Of a stretch of 64,000 nucleotides of DNA, positions 51,210 through 59,675 are shown piece after piece. This DNA is from Tyzzerella sp963558545 (GTDB taxonomy: Bacteria > Bacillota > Clostridia > Lachnospirales > CAG-274), in contig NZ_CAUWHO010000005.1 of assembly GCF_963558545.1 (NCBI RefSeq), positions 67,603 to 131,602 of the forward strand, written 5' to 3'. Made by a program: the position numbers and the translations under genes. Position 1 is the first letter of the stretch. Each line of letters starts with the position of its first letter. The notes under the pieces were generated by a model that searched no databases, was not told the DNA's origin, and worked only from the letters and a program-made list of their open reading frames with translations.

Positions 51210-52601
51210 ATGAAAATACGTTTAGATTACAATAATATGATGGAGGAATTTATTGGAAAAACAGGCGTTAGCAAAAATGATATAGATAGCTTAAACTTAG
51301 ATAAAGCAAAACAAGCTATGATAGATAAACGTGCTAATGGCAAAATGGACTGGAGAGATTTACCATACAATCAAGAAGATGTTTGCAACGATATAATATC
51401 TTATGTAGAGCAAGTAAAAGATAATTTTGATGCTTTTGTCGTTCTTGGTATAGGTGGCTCTGCCCTTGGCCCAATATCTGTACAACAAGCTATTAATCAC
51501 CCATATTACAATGAAATTTCTAGAGAAAAAAGAAAAGGATACCCTAAATTTTATGTAGCAGACAATGTAGACCCAGAAAAATTAGTATACCTTTTTGAAA
51601 CAATAGATATTACTAAAACTCTGTTTAATGTAATATCTAAGTCTGGCTCTACATCAGAAACTATGAGCCAATTTATGATTATTAAAAAAATGCTAGAAGA
51701 AAAGTTAGGCGATAAATCAAAAGAGCATATTGTTTGTACAACAGATAAAGAAAATGGAAACCTTGTAAAAATAGCTAAAGAAGAAGGCTATAAAACATTT
51801 ACTATACCAGCAGGCGTTGGTGGTAGGTTTAGCGAGCTTACACCAGTAGGGCTTTTGCCAGCTGCTTTTTGTGGAATAGACATTAAAGAGCTTTTAAAAG
51901 GTGCAGCTGTTATGGACGAAATGTGTAAAAAAGATGACATTTATAAAAACCCAGCATATATGTATGCTATCCTTAACTACTTAACTATGAAAAATGGACA
52001 AAACATATCTGTTATGATGCCTTATGCAGATTCTTTAAAATTTATATCTGACTGGTATGCACAGCTTTGGGCAGAAAGTCTTGGCAAAAAATATGACAAT
52101 GACGGAAAAGAAGTTTATGTAGGCTCTACACCAGTAAAAGCATTAGGTGCAACAGACCAACATTCTCAAGTACAGCTTTATGCAGAAGGCCCATTTGATA
52201 AAATTATAACATTTATTGGTGTAGATAAATTTAAAAAATCTATCACTATACCTAAAATATATGAAGATATGCCAAGCCTTGCATTTTTAGGTGGTGTAAC
52301 ACAAGATGACCTTATTAAAACAGAGCAAATAGCAACAGAATACGCCTTATTAAAAGCAGGTAAACCTAATATGACTATAACTTTACCTGAAGTAAACGAA
52401 AACACATTAGGACAATTATTATATTTCTTTGAAGTTGCAACAGCCTTTACAGGAGAGCTTTTAAACATTAACGCCTTTGACCAACCAGGTGTAGAAGAAG
52501 GTAAAAATGCAACTTATGCTTATTTTGGTAGACCAGGATATGAAGAAAAGAAAAAAGAGCTAGATGCTATGCCTCTTAAAATAAATGACTATATAATATA
52601 A
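51210..52601 (+). CDS. pgi: Glucose-6-phosphate isomerase
   Basis: The 463-residue protein has V-L-G-I-G-G-S-A-L-G-P, S-K-S-G-S-T-S-E-T, G-V-G-G-R-F-S-E-L-T-P-V-G and A-T-D-Q-H-S-Q-V-Q-L, all substrate-binding motifs of the bacterial enzyme. It interconverts glucose-6-phosphate and fructose-6-phosphate. It is a single gene with GGGAGGATATATT before ATG. Confidence 0.97.
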   Translation: MKIRLDYNNMMEEFIGKTGVSKNDIDSLNLDKAKQAMIDKRANGKMDWRDLPYNQEDVCNDIISYVEQVKDNFDAFVVLGIGGSALGPISVQQAINHPYYNEISREKRKGYPKFYVADNVDPEKLVYLFETIDITKTLFNVISKSGSTSETMSQFMIIKKMLEEKLGDKSKEHIVCTTDKENGNLVKIAKEEGYKTFTIPAGVGGRFSELTPVGLLPAAFCGIDIKELLKGAAVMDEMCKKDDIYKNPAYMYAILNYLTMKNGQNISVMMPYADSLKFISDWYAQLWAESLGKKYDNDGKEVYVGSTPVKALGATDQHSQVQLYAEGPFDKIITFIGVDKFKKSITIPKIYEDMPSLAFLGGVTQDDLIKTEQIATEYALLKAGKPNMTITLPEVNENTLGQLLYFFEVATAFTGELLNINAFDQPGVEEGKNATYAYFGRPGYEEKKKELDAMPLKINDYII

Positions 52602-52655
52602 TAGAGTAATAAAAACCACCTATTAAATAGGTGGTTTTTATTTACTCTATTATAT
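52596..52655. terminator. Bidirectional terminator between pgi and mtnN
   Basis: A near-perfect palindrome of about 60 bp (ATATAATAGAGTAA arms outside, AAAAACCACCTATT inside) spans both stop codons and has T runs on each side. Confidence 0.9.
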
Positions 52656-53337
52656 CTATCATATTTTTTAATATGTTACTTGCTTTTATAGCACTTTCTA
52701 TAAAGAAGTTTTCATATTGGTTATCCTCATCAGAATTATCAGAAATAGAACGTATTATAGCAAAAGGAATTTTGTTAAGATAACAAGTTTGTCCAATAGC
52801 AGCACTTTCCATATCTACACAAAATGCTTTAAAATGGGACCATATTTTATTTTTCCTCTCCACATCACATAAAAACTGGTCACCACTTACAATCCTACCT
52901 GTAACAACTACACCATCTTCTATTACATTAGAAGACGACTTTAAGGCTATATCTATAAGTTCACTATCTGCTTTAAAGCTACTTTCCGACATTCTAGGGA
53001 TAATACCTATCTCATCACCAAAATATGATGTATCTATGTCGTGGTGCATAGTATCTGTAGCTATTACTACATCTCCTATTTTTAAATCTTTATTTATAGA
53101 ACCTGCAACACCTACATTTATTATATAATCTACAGCATATAAATCTATCAAAACTTGACTACAAACAGCAGCATTTACCTTACCTATGCCAGAGCGTACT
53201 AAAACTACATTGTTTCCACCCATTTTTCCCATATAAAAATCTAAGCCTATAATATTTTTTGTAGATATAACATCTATGTATGGCTTAATATTTTCTATTT
53301 CTTCTTCCATAGCGCCTATTATACCGATTGTTTTCAT
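52642..53337 (-). CDS. mtnN: 5'-methylthioadenosine/S-adenosylhomocysteine nucleosidase
   Basis: The 231-residue protein starts I-G-I-I-G-A-M-E-E-E, with catalytic Glu12-like residue, N-V-G-V-A-G-S-I-N near 78, and D-M-E-S-A-A-I-G-Q near 173. It hydrolyses MTA and SAH and supplies precursor for autoinducer-2 and methionine salvage. Confidence 0.96.
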   Translation of the reverse strand: MKTIGIIGAMEEEIENIKPYIDVISTKNIIGLDFYMGKMGGNNVVLVRSGIGKVNAAVCSQVLIDLYAVDYIINVGVAGSINKDLKIGDVVIATDTMHHDIDTSYFGDEIGIIPRMSESSFKADSELIDIALKSSSNVIEDGVVVTGRIVSGDQFLCDVERKNKIWSHFKAFCVDMESAAIGQTCYLNKIPFAIIRSISDNSDEDNQYENFFIESAIKASNILKNMIDIIE

Positions 53338-53515
53338 AATTGCCTCCTCTTATAATGTTTTGGTTACAAAGCCAAAACCACCTAAATAAAAAGCTTAAAA
53401 ATAAACTTATATAAGCAAATTAAATGTTTTTATATATTTTAACATAAATCTAAATAAAATGGTAGTATTTTTTTTATTTAAATTTATACAAAAATCCATA
53501 TATAATTTTAAGTAT

Positions 53516-53557
53516 AAAAAAGGCAAAGTTATAAATTTTATATAACTTTGCCTTTTT
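53516..53557. terminator. Terminator of the solute-binding protein gene
   Basis: AAAAAGGCAAAGTTATA pairs with TATAACTTTGCCTTTTT (53516-53532 with 53541-53557). A second, perfect 28-bp palindrome lies at 53564-53591, nearer to the gene. Confidence 0.85.
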
Positions 53558-53611
53558 GTTTTTAACATAAGTAAAAATTTTTACTTATGTTGTATATATT
53601 GTTTAAATTTA

Positions 53612-54481
53612 TTATTCTACAAGTTGGTCTACTATTTCATTAGCTTCTATAACATATTTATCTATAGTACCTTCTTCTTGTAATCTTTTTATAGTAGAAT
53701 TAACTTGGTCAACTAAGTCTTGGTTACCCTTTTTAATAGCAATAGCAGAGCCACCTGTTTCGTCTATAACTTTAGCATCAGATAAAGCAAACTCTGGATA
53801 TTGTTTAATGTATCCATTAGCAACAGGAAGTTCTACAATAGCAGCATCTATATTACCAGATTTAAGCTCTAAAATAATATTAGGCAATTTAACTAAAGGT
53901 AAAATTTTAGCATTTGGCAATTGTTCTATTGCTATTTTCTCTTGTATAGAGCCTTTTTGTACTCCAATTTTTTTACCAGAAAAACTCTCTAAAGTATTTA
54001 AGCTATCCTTGTTTTCGGCAGAAACCATAATGCCCTGCTCTGCATAATAGTATATGTCAGAAAAATCTATAGCTTTAATTCTTTCTTCATCAGGTGTCAT
54101 ACCAGCCATAACTATATCAGCTTTATTAGCATTTAAAGACATTAAAAGTCCATTAAAGTCTAGCTCTAATACACGAAGGCTTACCCCCATATCTTTAGCT
54201 ATTTCTTCTGCAATTTTTATATCAAAACCTACTACTTTTTCTTTCCCATCTTCTAATATTTTAAATTCGTAAGGTGGATAGTCAGGAGATGTAGCCATAA
54301 CTAATTCACCTTTTTCTTTAATTTTAGCAACTACTCCATCTTTTACATTGCTATCTTGAGCCTCACTACTTTCCATAGATATAGCTTCAGTAGGAAAATT
54401 GTTTTCACTTTTAGTACCACCACAAGCTACTAAAGATAATGATAATGTGGCTACAGCTACTAAAGAAAGAAACTTTTTCAT
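53612..54481 (-). CDS. Amino acid ABC transporter substrate-binding lipoprotein
   Basis: The 289-residue protein has a lipoprotein signal (basic start, hydrophobic core, lipobox L-V-A-C with Cys20) and a solute-binding domain family 3 fold: A-T-S-P-D-Y-P-P-Y-E-F near residue 63, V-G-F-D-I-K-I-A-E-E-I-A-K, and F-S-G-K-K-I-G-V-Q-K-G-S. It would capture a polar amino acid outside the membrane. No permease or ATPase gene is adjacent, so it must work with subunits encoded elsewhere. Confidence 0.92.
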   Translation of the reverse strand: MKKFLSLVAVATLSLSLVACGGTKSENNFPTEAISMESSEAQDSNVKDGVVAKIKEKGELVMATSPDYPPYEFKILEDGKEKVVGFDIKIAEEIAKDMGVSLRVLELDFNGLLMSLNANKADIVMAGMTPDEERIKAIDFSDIYYYAEQGIMVSAENKDSLNTLESFSGKKIGVQKGSIQEKIAIEQLPNAKILPLVKLPNIILELKSGNIDAAIVELPVANGYIKQYPEFALSDAKVIDETGGSAIAIKKGNQDLVDQVNSTIKRLQEEGTIDKYVIEANEIVDQLVE

Positions 54482-54888
54482 ATTTATTCACTCCTAAATT
54501 AAATGTTTTTCTTAATATTATACTATAATTAAATAAAAAATCAAGAGTTTTGTTAATAAATATAAGAAAAAGTGAATAAAAATATATTATATAAAAAATA
54601 AATGTTACTATATAGTTTTATAATTGGTTTTATTTAATTTAAGTTTTAATACTTATATTGTATATAAAAGTGAATATCTTTATATTTTTATAGTCTAAAA
54701 GAACAAGAAAATAAACAATTATTTTTGTATAATTGATATATAGTTAATTAATTAATTAATACAAATATATATTTTTAATATACAAATATTATAAATATAT
54801 TAAATTTTATACCGATATATGTACATATTCACTAAGTATGCTTTTTGTTGTTAAATTATTAAAAAATTATTTTTAAGGAAGTGTTTAT
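54482..54888. other. 407-bp AT-rich intergenic region
   Basis: This gap between the divergent solute-binding protein and fucU genes is very A/T rich and includes a (TTAA)n-like run (TTAATTAATTAATTAAT near 54,745). No ORF, tRNA or strong hairpin is visible. Promoters of both genes must lie here, but no convincing consensus pair or cre site could be singled out. Confidence 0.5.
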
Positions 54889-55326
54889 ATGTTAAAAAAT
54901 ATCCCCAAAATTTTATCTCCTCAGTTATTAAAAGTTTTATGTGAAATGGGACATAGCGATACAATAGTTATTGCAGACGGAAATTTCCCATCTGAAAATA
55001 TTGGAAAAAATTGCATAGTTATAAGATATGATGGGCACAGTATACCTAACCTTTTAGATGCCATATTAAAAGTTTTTCCTTTAGATACTTATACAGACTC
55101 TCCTGTAACTTTAATGGAAGTTATGAAAGGAGATAATACTAAAACACCTATATGGGACGAATATACAGATATAGTGTGTAAATACGATGAACGAAAAGAG
55201 AGTACAATAAAACAAATTGATAGGTTTGATTTTTATGAAGAAGCAAAAAAAGCATATGCAATAATTGCTACTGGAGAAGAGGCTTTATATGCTAATATTA
55301 TACTTCAAAAAGGTGTTGTAAATTAG
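54889..55326 (+). CDS. fucU: RbsD/FucU family mutarotase, probably L-fucose mutarotase
   Basis: The 145-residue protein has the FucU pattern L-K-V-L-C-E-M-G-H-S-D-T-I-V-I-A-D-G-N-F-P with the catalytic His near residue 24 and D-E-Y end motif around 105. It converts alpha and beta sugar anomers. The next gene, a FucP-like symporter, points to L-fucose or a related sugar. Ribosome binding site AAGGAAGTG precedes ATG. Confidence 0.88.
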   Translation: MLKNIPKILSPQLLKVLCEMGHSDTIVIADGNFPSENIGKNCIVIRYDGHSIPNLLDAILKVFPLDTYTDSPVTLMEVMKGDNTKTPIWDEYTDIVCKYDERKESTIKQIDRFDFYEEAKKAYAIIATGEEALYANIILQKGVVN

Positions 55327-55343
55327 AGATTGGAGTGATAAAA

Positions 55344-56645
55344 ATGAATAATGATAAAAATATTATTCCTAAAAAGTATAGGATACATTTTATAATGCTT
55401 GTATCTTGCTTTATATTGTGGGGTCTATTAAATAATATGACAGATAATCTAGTGCCTGCATTTAGTAAAATATTTATGCTAGAAGCTACAAATGCCTCTT
55501 TTATACAAGTAGCATTTTATGGTGCATATGCAGTACTAGCACTACCAGCAGCTATAATTATAAAAAAATACTCATATAGAAAAGGAGTTTTACTAGGGCT
55601 TACTCTATATATTTTAGGTGCTATGGGCTATATCCCAGCAGCTATAATGCAAAATTTTCAAATATTTATCGTTGCAGTTTTTGTATTAGCTAGTGGTCTT
55701 TCTATTTTAGAAACATCTTGTAACCCATATGTTATATCTTTAGGCTCTGAAGAAACTAGCGTTAGAAGACTTAATATGGCACAAGCCTTTAACCCTGTAG
55801 GTTCTTTAACAGGTATTATAATGGCTAAGTTTCTTATATTAAATAACCTAAACCCTGCAACTTATGAAGAGCGTGTAGCTATGACACCAGAACAATTAAG
55901 TGAAATTCGTTCTAATGAATTGTTGTGGGTATGTATACCTTATGTTAGCTTAATTATAATAGCATTTATTATATGGTTATTCTTTAAAAAATCTAAAGAT
56001 ACTGAAAATAAAGATGATTCTAAATTAGATATTTTAAATTCTATTAAAAAACTTGTATGCAAACCAAGGTATATATTAGGTGTTGTAGCACAGTTCTTTT
56101 ACGTTGGTGTTCAAATTGCCGTTTGGACGTGGACTATATCATACATAGTTATTAATAAAGGTGTAGATGAAGCAACTGCATCTACTTATTACCTTATTTC
56201 CATAGTGCTGTTTATTATTTGTAGATGGATTTGTACTTTTATTATGAAATATGTTGAGCCTGCTATAATAATGGCATTATTTGCTATTGGTGGAATAGTA
56301 TTTAGCTTAGGAACAATGTATCTACCAATAGATATATCTATCTGGTGCTTAGTTCTAATATCTGCTAGTATGTCTTTAATGTTCCCTACTATTTATGGTA
56401 TAGCATTAAAAGACCTTGGAGATGAAGTAAAAGTTGGGGCTGCAGGTCTTATAATGGCCATATTAGGTGGAGCAGTTATAACTCCTATAATGGGAAAATT
56501 AATCGATACGGGAGTATTTTCAAGTATTGTTTCTAATTTTTCTGGAGATGTAGCAGCTATTAGGTCATCATTTATAATTCCTGTAATATGTTTTGTAGTT
56601 GTATTAATTTATTCTATAATGTTCTGCAATAAAAAATCTAAATAA
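55344..56645 (+). CDS. fucP: MFS sugar transporter, FucP-like
   Basis: The 433-residue protein has twelve spans and the FucP-family start F-I-L-W-G-L-L-N-N-M-T-D-N-L-V-P near residue 24, with S-C-N-P-Y-V in the middle and N-M-A-Q-A-F-N-P-V-G-S. It would import L-fucose or another hexose with protons. ATG 55344 follows GGAGTGATAAAA; GTG 55335 is inside the ribosome binding site. No fucose isomerase or kinase genes follow in the window. Confidence 0.88.
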   Translation: MNNDKNIIPKKYRIHFIMLVSCFILWGLLNNMTDNLVPAFSKIFMLEATNASFIQVAFYGAYAVLALPAAIIIKKYSYRKGVLLGLTLYILGAMGYIPAAIMQNFQIFIVAVFVLASGLSILETSCNPYVISLGSEETSVRRLNMAQAFNPVGSLTGIIMAKFLILNNLNPATYEERVAMTPEQLSEIRSNELLWVCIPYVSLIIIAFIIWLFFKKSKDTENKDDSKLDILNSIKKLVCKPRYILGVVAQFFYVGVQIAVWTWTISYIVINKGVDEATASTYYLISIVLFIICRWICTFIMKYVEPAIIMALFAIGGIVFSLGTMYLPIDISIWCLVLISASMSLMFPTIYGIALKDLGDEVKVGAAGLIMAILGGAVITPIMGKLIDTGVFSSIVSNFSGDVAAIRSSFIIPVICFVVVLIYSIMFCNKKSK

Positions 56646-56654
56646 TTAAATACA

Positions 56655-56774
56655 TCAATTTTTTGAATGCTTTGCATTCAAAAACAGATATTCCTATATA
56701 TTTTTATTCGTAAAAATTAATACAAACACACCTATATAATTTTTCCTTTAAAAATATAAGTCATATCTTAATTG
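56655..56774 (+). repeat. Interspersed repeat, full copy (tandem 1)
   Basis: 120-bp copy running TCAATTTTTT to ATATCTTAATTG, with hairpin TTGAATGCTTTGCATTCAA; the arm change to GC is compensated on both sides. Confidence 0.9.
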
Positions 56775-56781
56775 TATTTTA

Positions 56782-56901
56782 TCAATTTTTTGAATACTTT
56801 GTACTCAAAAACAGATATTCCTATATATTTTTATTCGTAAAAATTAATACAAACACACCTATATAATTTTTCCTTTAAAAATATAAGTCATATCTTAATT
56901 G
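56782..56901 (+). repeat. Interspersed repeat, full copy (tandem 2)
   Basis: 120-bp copy seven bases after tandem 1, almost identical to it, with hairpin TTGAATACTTTGTACTCAA. Together the two fill the gap between fucP and the ATP synthase operon end. Confidence 0.9.
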
Positions 56902-56905
56902 TATT

Positions 56906-56952
56906 TTATAATAAAAAAGATTGTAGAATTTCTACAATCTTTTTTATTATAA
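56906..56952. terminator. Terminator of the ATP synthase operon (bidirectional)
   Basis: 23-bp perfect arms (56906-56928 and 56930-56952) around one central base, with T and A runs, lie eight bases from the atpC stop codon. Confidence 0.9.
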
Positions 56953-56959
56953 ATTATGT

Positions 56960-57361
56960 TTATTTCTTGCTATTAAGCCTTAAATTAGCACGTTTTAAAG
57001 CAAGCTCAGCTCTTAAAAGGTCTATATTAGCATCTTTACTATTAAGCCTTTCTTCTGCTCTTTTTTTAGCATCTTCTGCTCTTTTAACATCTATATCATC
57101 TATCCACTCAGCAGAATCTGTAAGAATAGTGATAACATCTGGTTGAACATCTACAAATCCACCAAAAAGAGTAGATACAAGCTCTTTATCACCGTTTTTA
57201 ATTTTTAAAAGCCCATAGCCAAGAGTTGTTGTAAGAGGTTGATGTCCTTTTAAAACACCAATATCCCCATTTGTACCACGCATAATAACCATATCTGCAT
57301 CATCGTTGTAAAGCTCCATAGAAGGAGTAACTATACGCAGACGTATTTTTGCTTCTGCCAT
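56960..57361 (-). CDS. atpC: F1 ATP synthase epsilon subunit
   Basis: The protein of about 133 residues has the epsilon beta-sandwich with I-V-T-P-S-M-E-L-Y and G-V-L-K-G-H-Q-P-L-T-T, plus a short helical C-terminus rich in Ala and Arg. ATG 57361 fits other epsilon N-termini better than the ATG at 57373, which directly abuts the ribosome binding site. It ends the operon. Confidence 0.93.
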   Translation of the reverse strand: MAEAKIRLRIVTPSMELYNDDADMVIMRGTNGDIGVLKGHQPLTTTLGYGLLKIKNGDKELVSTLFGGFVDVQPDVITILTDSAEWIDDIDVKRAEDAKKRAEERLNSKDANIDLLRAELALKRANLRLNSKK

Positions 57362-57387
57362 ATTAGCAACCATTCCTTTCGCTAATA

Positions 57388-58779
57388 TTATTTATTAAAT
57401 TTTGCTATAACATCTTCAATAGGACCAGCATTTAAGAAATAGCTTTCAGGTATATTATCGTGTTTACCTTCAAGAATTTCTTTAAAACCACGAACAGTTT
57501 CTGCAACAGGAACATATTTACCATCATTACCAGTAAATTTCTCAGCAACGAAGAAAGGTTGAGAAAGGAAACGTTGGATTTTTCTTGCTCTGTTAACAGT
57601 AAGCTTATCTTCTTCAGAAAGCTCGTCCATACCAAGAATAGAAATAATATCTTGTAATTCTTTATATCTTTGAAGAATAGATTGTACACTTCTTGCTACT
57701 TCATAATGTTCTTGCCCAACAATCATAGGGTCTAATATACGAGAACCAGACTCAAGAGGGTCGATAGCAGGGTATATACCAAGCTCAACTATTGCTCTTG
57801 ATAAAACTGTTGTTGCATCTAAGTGAGCAAATGTTGTAGCAGGAGCAGGGTCAGTTAAGTCATCGGCTGGAACGTATACAGCTTGAACAGATGTAATAGA
57901 ACCTGTTTTAGTAGATGTAATACGCTCTTGTAATGTACCAACCTCTGTTGCAAGAGTTGGTTGGTAACCAACGGCACTAGGCATACGTCCTAAAAGGGCA
58001 GACACCTCAGAACCAGCCTGAACAAAACGGAAAATATTATCTACAAAGAGAAGAACGTCTTGATTTTCTTTATCTCTAAAATATTCGGCCATAGTAAGCC
58101 CTGTAAGAGCAATTCTCATACGAGCTCCAGGTGGCTCATTCATCTGACCAAACACAAGGCTAGTTTTGTTGATAACACCAGATTCTTGCATTTCGTAGTA
58201 AAGGTCGTTACCTTCACGAGTACGCTCACCAACACCAGCAAAAACAGAGAAACCACCGTGTTCTGTTGCAATATTTCTGATAAGCTCCATAATAAGAACT
58301 GTTTTACCAACACCAGCACCACCAAATAGACCAATTTTCCCCCCTTTAGAATAAGGGCAAAGAAGGTCAATAGCTTTAATACCAGTTTCTAAAAGCTCAG
58401 TAGCTGTTGCTTGTTCTGCAAAGCTAGGAGCACTTCTATGGATAGACCATTTTTCTTTAACATCAACATCGCCAGCCTCATCAATAGGGTTACCAACAAC
58501 GTTGAACATACGGCCAAGAGTACAAGACCCAACAGGTACAGATATAGGTGCTCCTGTATCTACTGCGTCCATACCTCTAACAAGCCCATCTGTTGAGCTC
58601 ATAGCGATACATTTAACCACGTCATCACCTAAGTGTTGAGCAACTTCTGCAACGATAGTTTCGCCGTTATGCTCAATCTCAATGGCATTATATAACGCTG
58701 GCATATTTTCGCTTGAAAATTTTATATCTAATACGGCACCGATAATTTGTATTATCTTACCTACATTTTTTTCAGCCAA
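57388..58779 (-). CDS. atpD: F1 ATP synthase beta subunit
   Basis: The 463-residue catalytic subunit has Walker A G-G-A-G-V-G-K-T near residue 154, G-E-R-T-R-E-G, L-L-F-V-D-N-I-F-R and the C-terminal D-E-L-S-E-E-D motif. All catalytic residues are present. It makes ATP from ADP and phosphate with the rotation of gamma. Confidence 0.98.
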   Translation of the reverse strand: MAEKNVGKIIQIIGAVLDIKFSSENMPALYNAIEIEHNGETIVAEVAQHLGDDVVKCIAMSSTDGLVRGMDAVDTGAPISVPVGSCTLGRMFNVVGNPIDEAGDVDVKEKWSIHRSAPSFAEQATATELLETGIKAIDLLCPYSKGGKIGLFGGAGVGKTVLIMELIRNIATEHGGFSVFAGVGERTREGNDLYYEMQESGVINKTSLVFGQMNEPPGARMRIALTGLTMAEYFRDKENQDVLLFVDNIFRFVQAGSEVSALLGRMPSAVGYQPTLATEVGTLQERITSTKTGSITSVQAVYVPADDLTDPAPATTFAHLDATTVLSRAIVELGIYPAIDPLESGSRILDPMIVGQEHYEVARSVQSILQRYKELQDIISILGMDELSEEDKLTVNRARKIQRFLSQPFFVAEKFTGNDGKYVPVAETVRGFKEILEGKHDNIPESYFLNAGPIEDVIAKFNK

Positions 58780-58796
58780 AAGTTTCCACTCCTTTT

Positions 58797-59660
58797 CTAA
58801 CTATAAATACCACTACCACTAACAATTTCTGTAATTTCTTGTGTGATAGCACTTTGTCTTGCTCTGTTATAAATAAGATTTAAGGAATCTATCATCTCTG
58901 CAGCATTTTCAGTAGCAGAATCCATAGCAGTCATTCTAGCACCTAATTCACATACCGTAGATTCTACCATAGCACCAAATATAACAGTATTAACATATTT
59001 AGGAATAACATATTCTAAAACAGATTCTTCACTAGGCTCATATATAGTAAGCGCTTTAGCTGTAGATTCTGTTTGTTCATCATTTTTAAAATCGTCTACA
59101 TCTAATGGGAAAAGCTTAATAAGTTTTGGTTCGCTAGCAAGAGTAGAAATAAACTCTGTATAAGCTAAATAAACTTCATCTACTTGTCCAGATGTAAACA
59201 TATCTAGTGCCAAACGCCCAACTTGTAAAGCATCTTCATATGAAGGGTTTTCAGAAATGTTTGTAAAAGAATGTACAACATTAGCACGGCTTTTAAAATA
59301 TTCTTTACTTTTGCCCCCAATAGCTATCACTTTATCAGTTTCTTTATTTTTAATAGCAGTCATAGCAAGCTTGTTAACGTTTGTATTATAACCACCACAA
59401 AGACCTCTATCACCTGTTATAACTATAACACCTGTAGATTTTACTTCTCTTTTATCAAGATATGGGTGGCTTATGTTACCAGAACCATTAACAATATTTG
59501 CTATAACTTTTCTAGTTTCATTAAAGAAAGGGCGAGTATCCTCTAGCCTAGATTTAGCCTTTGTAAGCTTACTACTAGCAACAAGATACATAGCGTTAGT
59601 TATTTGCTGGGTGCTATTGACACTTTTTATTCTGCGTTTAATATCACGCATTGATGCCAT
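58797..59660 (-). CDS. atpG: F1 ATP synthase gamma subunit
   Basis: The 287-residue central shaft protein starts S-M-R-D-I-K-R-R-I-K-S-V and ends with the coiled helix N-L-I-Y-N-R-A-R-Q-S-A-I-T-Q-E-I. It carries G-D-R-G-L-C-G-G-Y-N-T-N near residue 80. Confidence 0.97.
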   Translation of the reverse strand: MASMRDIKRRIKSVNSTQQITNAMYLVASSKLTKAKSRLEDTRPFFNETRKVIANIVNGSGNISHPYLDKREVKSTGVIVITGDRGLCGGYNTNVNKLAMTAIKNKETDKVIAIGGKSKEYFKSRANVVHSFTNISENPSYEDALQVGRLALDMFTSGQVDEVYLAYTEFISTLASEPKLIKLFPLDVDDFKNDEQTESTAKALTIYEPSEESVLEYVIPKYVNTVIFGAMVESTVCELGARMTAMDSATENAAEMIDSLNLIYNRARQSAITQEITEIVSGSGIYS

Positions 59661-59675
59661 TATATCACCTCTTTA

